A stretch of 22,232 bases of DNA from a virus, in the IMG/VR virus record IMGVR_UViG_3300033148_004143, positions 1 through 22,232 of that record. The stretch is one strand, 5' to 3'. A program made the translations under genes and the position numbers. The notes beneath the pieces are model-generated. The model did no database searches, was not told the origin of the DNA, and saw only the letters and a program-made list of their open reading frames with translations. The stretch's first letter is position 1; each line of letters begins with the position of its first letter. This document shows positions 17,934 to 22,232 of this stretch, piece after piece.

Positions 17934-19835
17934 ATGAAATCCATCCTGGCGATATTTTTACTGTTGGGGTCTGTTTGTTATGCAACAGACCATTGTGTAC
18001 GTGCTCACGGGGGTAATAACGGTGATGGTACTACGTGGAACGCTGCCGGTGCTCCCGGTGGTGCTGGATGTTATACAGAATTGCCCGCCGCTCTGACTCG
18101 TGGGGACACGTATTATATAGCAGATGGGGCAGATTATGCAAATTATAAGTTCGATGATGCTGTAGATGGGACGAAATGGATATATATTAAGAAAGCCATT
18201 GAGTCTGACCACGGCACAGACACGGGTTGGGATAGTAGTTATGGTGACGGTCAAGCTGTATGGATTGCGGCTGATTCGGGATATGACGTTGACGCGTGTT
18301 GGTGGGTAACTACAGAGTATTATGAGTTTGACGGTCAAGTGGGCGGCGGGCCTTCTGACTGGGACGGTTCTTCAACTGCCCACGGCTTCAAATTAACAGG
18401 CCCAGAGGACAACGATGGTACTAACTGTATGCTGATGGGTATTGGTGCATCGACAAATACCTTTGGGGCGCATTATGTAATTAAACATATTGAATTTACC
18501 TGTGATGGTTATGGCTGTGCTTCTGACGATGATTTTTCAGACTGTTCAGGCTTCAATCCTTACGCAATTATTTCACGCGGCAATATAAGAGCACATTCCA
18601 ATCTCGACACAGACGTCGATTGCTTACACGATGTTACATTATCGTATTGCTATTTTCATAAACTTCATATGTGTTGGAATAATTCTGCGTGTAGAGATTG
18701 GATAGTAGAATACAACCATTTTAAAACGATGATTGATAACGATTCTGGTACACCATATCAAGAAGATGGTATGAAATTTCTTCAGAGCCGTAATATAACA
18801 ATACGGTACAATTATTTTTATGATACAAGCGGTTCTGGTTCAATCTTTATGGCACCTTCTGACCAGGTTACTAATATGACAGCTGGGGGGTTTTACGATG
18901 AAGTTGAGCCCTGTGACGCACCGGAACTTTCAAAGATATATATTTATGGTAATATTTTTCACAATGAAAATCAGCGTTCCAATGACGTGGGGGTGGTTTG
19001 TATTGAGGATGACCGAAATCGAGATGATGAAGTTATAAGTGAAATCTATTTCTATAATAATACTGTTATTGCTGAAGTTGAGGGTGGCAATCACGGAATA
19101 AATGCAGACGATTGCTGGAAGCACGTCTCGCCAACCAACCTAACTGGATTATCAAGCACAGCCGCATCCGATAGAATTACTGGCAGTAACGGCGACTTTA
19201 CAGGCATAGAGATTGACGATGTTGTCAAGATTACAAACACCGGCGACGGCGGGCACGTAACCGCAGGGTTTTATCAGGTAGATGCGACAGATGACACCAA
19301 TGCAGCTTATGTTGAATTTAGTACTGATATTGATGACGGCAACGATGATACAGGTGTAACGGCCACAATAAATTTTGGCGTCGGCTCAATTAGTGATATT
19401 CAGGTAAAAAATAATATATTTTATAATGTAAATTCAGAGGTATTAGTAATTGGCGACGCAGATTCGTCATTTTATGATAATGTAAGCTCAACAGATGTAA
19501 CACACAACTGGTATGATGATATGATTCTCGGTTCGAGCGATGAAACTGCTGCGTTTGTTGCTTTTGGCTCTAATCACCAGACGGGGGAGGGAGACCCTTT
19601 TATAAATTTGGCAGGTCACGATTATTCGCTTACTGCTCCTACAACTGCTGGTGTTGATGTAACCGACCCCTGCCATACTTATGAAACTGATATGTTTGGT
19701 GTTACGAGAGGCGACGATGGCACGTGGGACAGGGGGGCTTTAGAATATGATGACTCAGGCGCTGCAATAACCCCAATGCCCATAATACGAACACTTATAA
19801 TTATGAAATTGTTAGGAGGAGGTTTCGATGGCTGA
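17934..19835 (+). CDS. exported right-handed beta-helix protein with Sec signal
   Basis: I start at ATG 17934 (GGAG upstream), giving 633 residues. The N-terminus is a Sec signal peptide (MKSILAIFLLLGSVCYA). The mature protein begins DHCVRAHGGNNGDGTTWNAA, a beta-helix entrance, followed by coils such as KWIYIKKAIES, YVIKHIEFTCDGYGC and NITIRYNYFYDTSGSGSIFM, SKIYIYGNIFHNENQRS and ISEIYFYNNTVIAEVEGG. The end has a hydrophobic stretch (ITPMPIIRTLIIMKLLGG). The fold matches pectate-lyase-like or polysaccharide-binding proteins. It forms a pair with the preceding exported protein. The last bases overlap the next gene. Confidence 0.78.
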   Translation: MKSILAIFLLLGSVCYATDHCVRAHGGNNGDGTTWNAAGAPGGAGCYTELPAALTRGDTYYIADGADYANYKFDDAVDGTKWIYIKKAIESDHGTDTGWDSSYGDGQAVWIAADSGYDVDACWWVTTEYYEFDGQVGGGPSDWDGSSTAHGFKLTGPEDNDGTNCMLMGIGASTNTFGAHYVIKHIEFTCDGYGCASDDDFSDCSGFNPYAIISRGNIRAHSNLDTDVDCLHDVTLSYCYFHKLHMCWNNSACRDWIVEYNHFKTMIDNDSGTPYQEDGMKFLQSRNITIRYNYFYDTSGSGSIFMAPSDQVTNMTAGGFYDEVEPCDAPELSKIYIYGNIFHNENQRSNDVGVVCIEDDRNRDDEVISEIYFYNNTVIAEVEGGNHGINADDCWKHVSPTNLTGLSSTAASDRITGSNGDFTGIEIDDVVKITNTGDGGHVTAGFYQVDATDDTNAAYVEFSTDIDDGNDDTGVTATINFGVGSISDIQVKNNIFYNVNSEVLVIGDADSSFYDNVSSTDVTHNWYDDMILGSSDETAAFVAFGSNHQTGEGDPFINLAGHDYSLTAPTTAGVDVTDPCHTYETDMFGVTRGDDGTWDRGALEYDDSGAAITPMPIIRTLIIMKLLGGGFDG

Positions 19836-20016
19836 AATTAAAGAAGAAGTAACATTCTTTACCAAGGCAGACCAGGTGAGATTTGAGACCCGCACCAACG
19901 GCGACAGACTGCACATAAAAGGCTTCCATCTTGACCCTTCTCAAGCCGCGTCATTAGCCTGGCTGGTAAATCAAGATAATAACGCCCAACTGAAATTTAA
20001 GATTAAGGTGAAGTAG
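19828..20016 (+). CDS. small protein upstream of the tail tubular gene
   Basis: TTAGGAGGAGG precedes the ATG, and the start overlaps the previous gene by eight bases. The 62-residue product is MAEIKEEVTFFTKADQVRFE followed by FHLDPSQAASLAWLVN and KIKVK. The C-terminal part resembles a short helix plus strand, as found in small tail or single-strand DNA-binding-like proteins of phages, but no family is certain. It opens the tail-tube gene group. Confidence 0.65.
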   Translation: MAEIKEEVTFFTKADQVRFETRTNGDRLHIKGFHLDPSQAASLAWLVNQDNNAQLKFKIKVK

Positions 20017-20609
20017 TGGCACTTTCTGAGACAAAAATATGCAATGCCGCCCTTAGTAAGATTGGCAGTCAAAGACTTAACGATTTAGATGAAGATACCA
20101 CCCCGCAGGCTATCCAGTGCCGGACGCATTACGAGATGACCAGAGACTTTCTTATGCGCTCTCACTGGTGGAGATTTGCTTCGGCAAGGGCTGACTTGTC
20201 TGTAAGCGCTGATACGCCAAGCGGCGATGAGTGGGACTATCAGTTTCCTTTGCCGAACGACTTTCTTGCAATGAAGTCTGTTTATGAGAACAGATTCTCT
20301 AACGAGAATTTACGCTCTTACGCTCTTGAAGGAAAGATGCTCCTTACAAACGAAAACGAGATGTCCATTCGGTATATTAAAAAAGTTACCGACGTTACCG
20401 AGTTTGACCCGCTTTTTGTAGAGGTGCTCGTTTTGCAGTTGGCTTTGAAACTGGTCGGGCCGCTTGCTGGTGGCGCTGCGGGGATTCAGGATGTAATCCA
20501 AAAAGAACTTGCTTCTATAATGCCTGCGGTTAAAGCGTTAGACGGGCAGGAAACCAATACCGAAGGCCAGTACAGCTTGGAGACGTGGAATGATGCTCGT
20601 TATACGTAA
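20016..20609 (+). CDS. tail tubular protein A-like (T7 gp11 type)
   Basis: This starts with GTG 20016, overlapping the previous TAG. The 197-residue protein begins LSETKICNAALSKIGSQRLN and continues DEDTTPQAIQCRTHYEMTRD, then LMRSHWWRFASARADLSVSA and YQFPLPNDFLAMKSVY. It is characteristic of the gp11-type family: A-L-x-x-I-G, then C-x-x-x-Y-x-x-x-R-D-x-x-L-R-x-H-x-W-x-F-A, then P-x-D. This protein forms the ring between portal and nozzle in T7-type tails. The length is normal. The next tail gene is gp12-like, so the order matches T7-like tails. Confidence 0.88.
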   Translation: MALSETKICNAALSKIGSQRLNDLDEDTTPQAIQCRTHYEMTRDFLMRSHWWRFASARADLSVSADTPSGDEWDYQFPLPNDFLAMKSVYENRFSNENLRSYALEGKMLLTNENEMSIRYIKKVTDVTEFDPLFVEVLVLQLALKLVGPLAGGAAGIQDVIQKELASIMPAVKALDGQETNTEGQYSLETWNDARYT

Positions 20610-20618
20610 GGGGACGGA

Positions 20619-20981
20619 ATGGCAGAGATAAAGTTTGGATGGAAGACAGGCGAGACGCTTACTTATGGGGCTTATGAACCTGATGGAACGGTAAGAACCG
20701 CTCCCCCTACAAATTTGCCGGAAGAAGGCGCAACAGGCTACTATCACGTTACTGATGCCGCTCTTGTGGCCGGTGATGTTGTAGTTGTAAATGACGGCAC
20801 CAACAATGTGGGTTTTGGCGAATATCGTCCAGAGGTGGATACTGTCCTTATTGAGGGGGCTGATGCGACAGATACAATTATCGGCACTGACGGCGATACA
20901 CTTGAAACACTATCAGACCAGTTAGACACACTTCAATCTTCACAAAGTCAAGTTATAAACAAATACGGGCCAGGAGAGTAA
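20619..20981 (+). CDS. small tail-associated protein with C-terminal helix
   Basis: GGGGA lies upstream of ATG 20619. The 120-residue product begins MAEIKFGWKTGETLTYGAYE and has beta-rich GATGYYHVTDAALVAGDVVV, then a C-terminal helix (LETLSDQLDTLQSSQSQVI) likely to trimerise. This resembles short fibre or tail-connector proteins in marine and environmental podophages. No enzymatic motif is seen. It sits between the gp11- and gp12-like genes, an insertion compared with T7. Confidence 0.65.
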   Translation: MAEIKFGWKTGETLTYGAYEPDGTVRTAPPTNLPEEGATGYYHVTDAALVAGDVVVVNDGTNNVGFGEYRPEVDTVLIEGADATDTIIGTDGDTLETLSDQLDTLQSSQSQVINKYGPGE

Positions 20982-22232
20982 ATGGCAAACCTTCCTGTAA
21001 TCACATTAAATTCCGGTAAACTTACGCCATTGATAGATGCGCGTTCTGACGTAGAGAAATACGGCGGCGGATGCCGTGAACTTCAGAATATGATACCGTT
21101 GGTTTACGGGCCGGTTACACGAAGGCCGGGTACGCTCAGGGTTGCAAACTGCTATGACCACGATGTCAAGTCGAGGATGGTGAAATTTATATATTCATCT
21201 ACTATAGCATATAAGTTAGAGTTTTCTAATAAGATACTGAACGTATATTACGAACAGGCTTTGGTTGACACTCTTGTAACTTCATACCTCGAAGCAGACC
21301 TTCCTGAACTTCAATTTGAGCAATCGGCGGACGTGATGTGGATTGTCCACCCTGAATATCATCCAGCCAAATTAACCAGAACAGACGCAACTACATTTGC
21401 TCTTAATGATATAACATTTGAAAGCGGCCCATTTATTGAGAGAAATGATATAGCTGAAGATGATGGTGTAACTATCAAGGCGGTAGGATATACGATTGCT
21501 GCGGCAACTGCCGGTGCACCGGAGACAGGCAATTTTACTATTGAGGGAAGCGACGAAGATGATGCTACAGCCATAGGGGCACTGTTTACAGCAAATACAA
21601 GGTTTTATATTGATGCTTCTGATTCTGAAACAAACGACGGTGCGTGGACGGTTCACGAAAGCAAAGCTACTGATGTTACCGGTACAACTGTAACAATTTA
21701 TACGAACGAAACCATTGCCGGTGGTATTGACGATGGTGAAATACAAATCGCTGGCGGAGAAGTAACGCTTACTGCTTCGGCAGCCACATTTACAACCGGA
21801 ACATCCGGCCACACAGGGTCATTATTCAAGTTGACCCACAAGCGATTGCAGACAATAACGAAAATTGAGGGCGCAACCGCAGACGCATACAGTTCCGCAA
21901 TAGACGTAAAAGGCAGTTGGTCGTTTACCACGCACGGCAACTGGGATGGGGTTGTAGAAATACAACGGCTTGAAGATGGTACAAATTGGGAAACGTTCAG
22001 GTCTTATACGTCAACGATGGCAAGCGGGACAGGGTCAAGGAATATCCAGAAGTCTGACGTTGAAGAAACCAATGGAGTTCAGTATAGAATATTTTTTGAT
22101 TACACCGACGGCAGTTTAGACGCCGACCTTGTAGTGGACGAAAGCACACAGGACAGTATATTCAAGATAACCGCCACAGCGTCCACAACATCGGCGACGG
22201 CTACGGCCATTATTCCTGCACCATACAACGAG
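20982..22232 (+). CDS. tail nozzle protein B-like (T7 gp12 type), 3' truncated
   Basis: ATG 20982 follows CAGGAGAGTA. The frame stays open to the window end (417 codons), so the C-terminus is missing. The N-terminus has the gp12-type start: GKLTPLIDARSDVEKYGGGC and ELQNMIPLVYGPVTRRPGTL, then FIYSSTIAYKLEFSNKILNV and LQFEQSADVMWIVHPEYHPA and KLTRTD. These are conserved in tail tubular protein B. Gp12 forms the nozzle at the tail tip. Residues of about 180-400 contain a Thr/Ala/Gly-rich beta region (TIEGSDEDD, TLTASAATFTTG) that looks like an inserted or variable domain. Confidence 0.88.
   Translation, partial: MANLPVITLNSGKLTPLIDARSDVEKYGGGCRELQNMIPLVYGPVTRRPGTLRVANCYDHDVKSRMVKFIYSSTIAYKLEFSNKILNVYYEQALVDTLVTSYLEADLPELQFEQSADVMWIVHPEYHPAKLTRTDATTFALNDITFESGPFIERNDIAEDDGVTIKAVGYTIAAATAGAPETGNFTIEGSDEDDATAIGALFTANTRFYIDASDSETNDGAWTVHESKATDVTGTTVTIYTNETIAGGIDDGEIQIAGGEVTLTASAATFTTGTSGHTGSLFKLTHKRLQTITKIEGATADAYSSAIDVKGSWSFTTHGNWDGVVEIQRLEDGTNWETFRSYTSTMASGTGSRNIQKSDVEETNGVQYRIFFDYTDGSLDADLVVDESTQDSIFKITATASTTSATATAIIPAPYNE

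Noticed and set aside
1-22232. CRISPR arrays, IS elements or integrase
   Set aside because: No regularly spaced repeats, transposase or recombinase motifs were seen on either strand. The repeats present are leaders, spacers and module boundaries.
4050-22232. Stop-codon recoding
   Set aside because: TAA, TAG and TGA all end well-supported genes in this window, so no reassigned stop codon is supported.

Overview
The window reads as part of the genome of a short-tailed, podovirus-like dsDNA bacteriophage (or a prophage or metagenomic phage contig). It carries, in order, a terminase small-subunit candidate, a GpA-type large terminase, a T7-type head-to-tail connector (portal), a scaffold, a major capsid protein, two large beta-helix proteins, a T7 gp11-like tail tubular protein and the start of a gp12-like tail nozzle protein. 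Almost every gene is preceded by an AGGAG-type ribosome binding site, and many neighbours overlap by ATGA or TAATG. No integrase, polymerase or lysis cassette is visible here. The host is probably Gram-negative: there is a lipobox-bearing entericidin-like lipoprotein, and two virion-region proteins have Sec signal peptides. The host taxon cannot be named from this sequence.

Layout. Positions 1-771 (+): the end of an unknown gene, a DUF4406/nucleoside deoxyribosyltransferase-like protein and a small HExxH protein. Positions 774-1036 (-): a two-gene unit, ending in the entericidin-like lipoprotein, driven by a consensus promoter. Positions 1195-1883 (+): a perfect-consensus sigma70 promoter drives two small sigma-region-4-like HTH proteins and a coiled-coil peptide. 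The two promoters are back to back with a small palindrome exactly between them, which looks like a regulatory switch. Positions 1930-3991 (-): seven small proteins transcribed from a promoter whose start region resembles that of the lipoprotein unit. Four of these genes share a near-identical leader, and two intergenic cassettes are duplicated. The unit ends at a terminator at about 1882-1912.

Positions 4050-22232 (+): the packaging and virion operon. Between the two terminase genes lie a GC-rich tandem repeat with a G10 run, a tRNA-like element, a PGDYG-family protein and several tiny ORFs, some of them too short to be found by length alone. From portal to capsid there are many small overlapping genes. 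A strong intrinsic terminator follows the capsid and decoration genes. Positions 14134-19835 hold two related modules: a small ORF ending in the same peptide, then one or more beta-rich proteins, then a large beta-helix protein. The second module contains two adjacent proteins with Sec signal peptides, which is unusual for virion-cluster genes.

The least explained features are the divergent switch with its phage lipoprotein, the repeated leaders of the minus-strand operon, two tRNA-like T-arm elements without usable anticodon arms, and the duplicated tailspike module with exported members.
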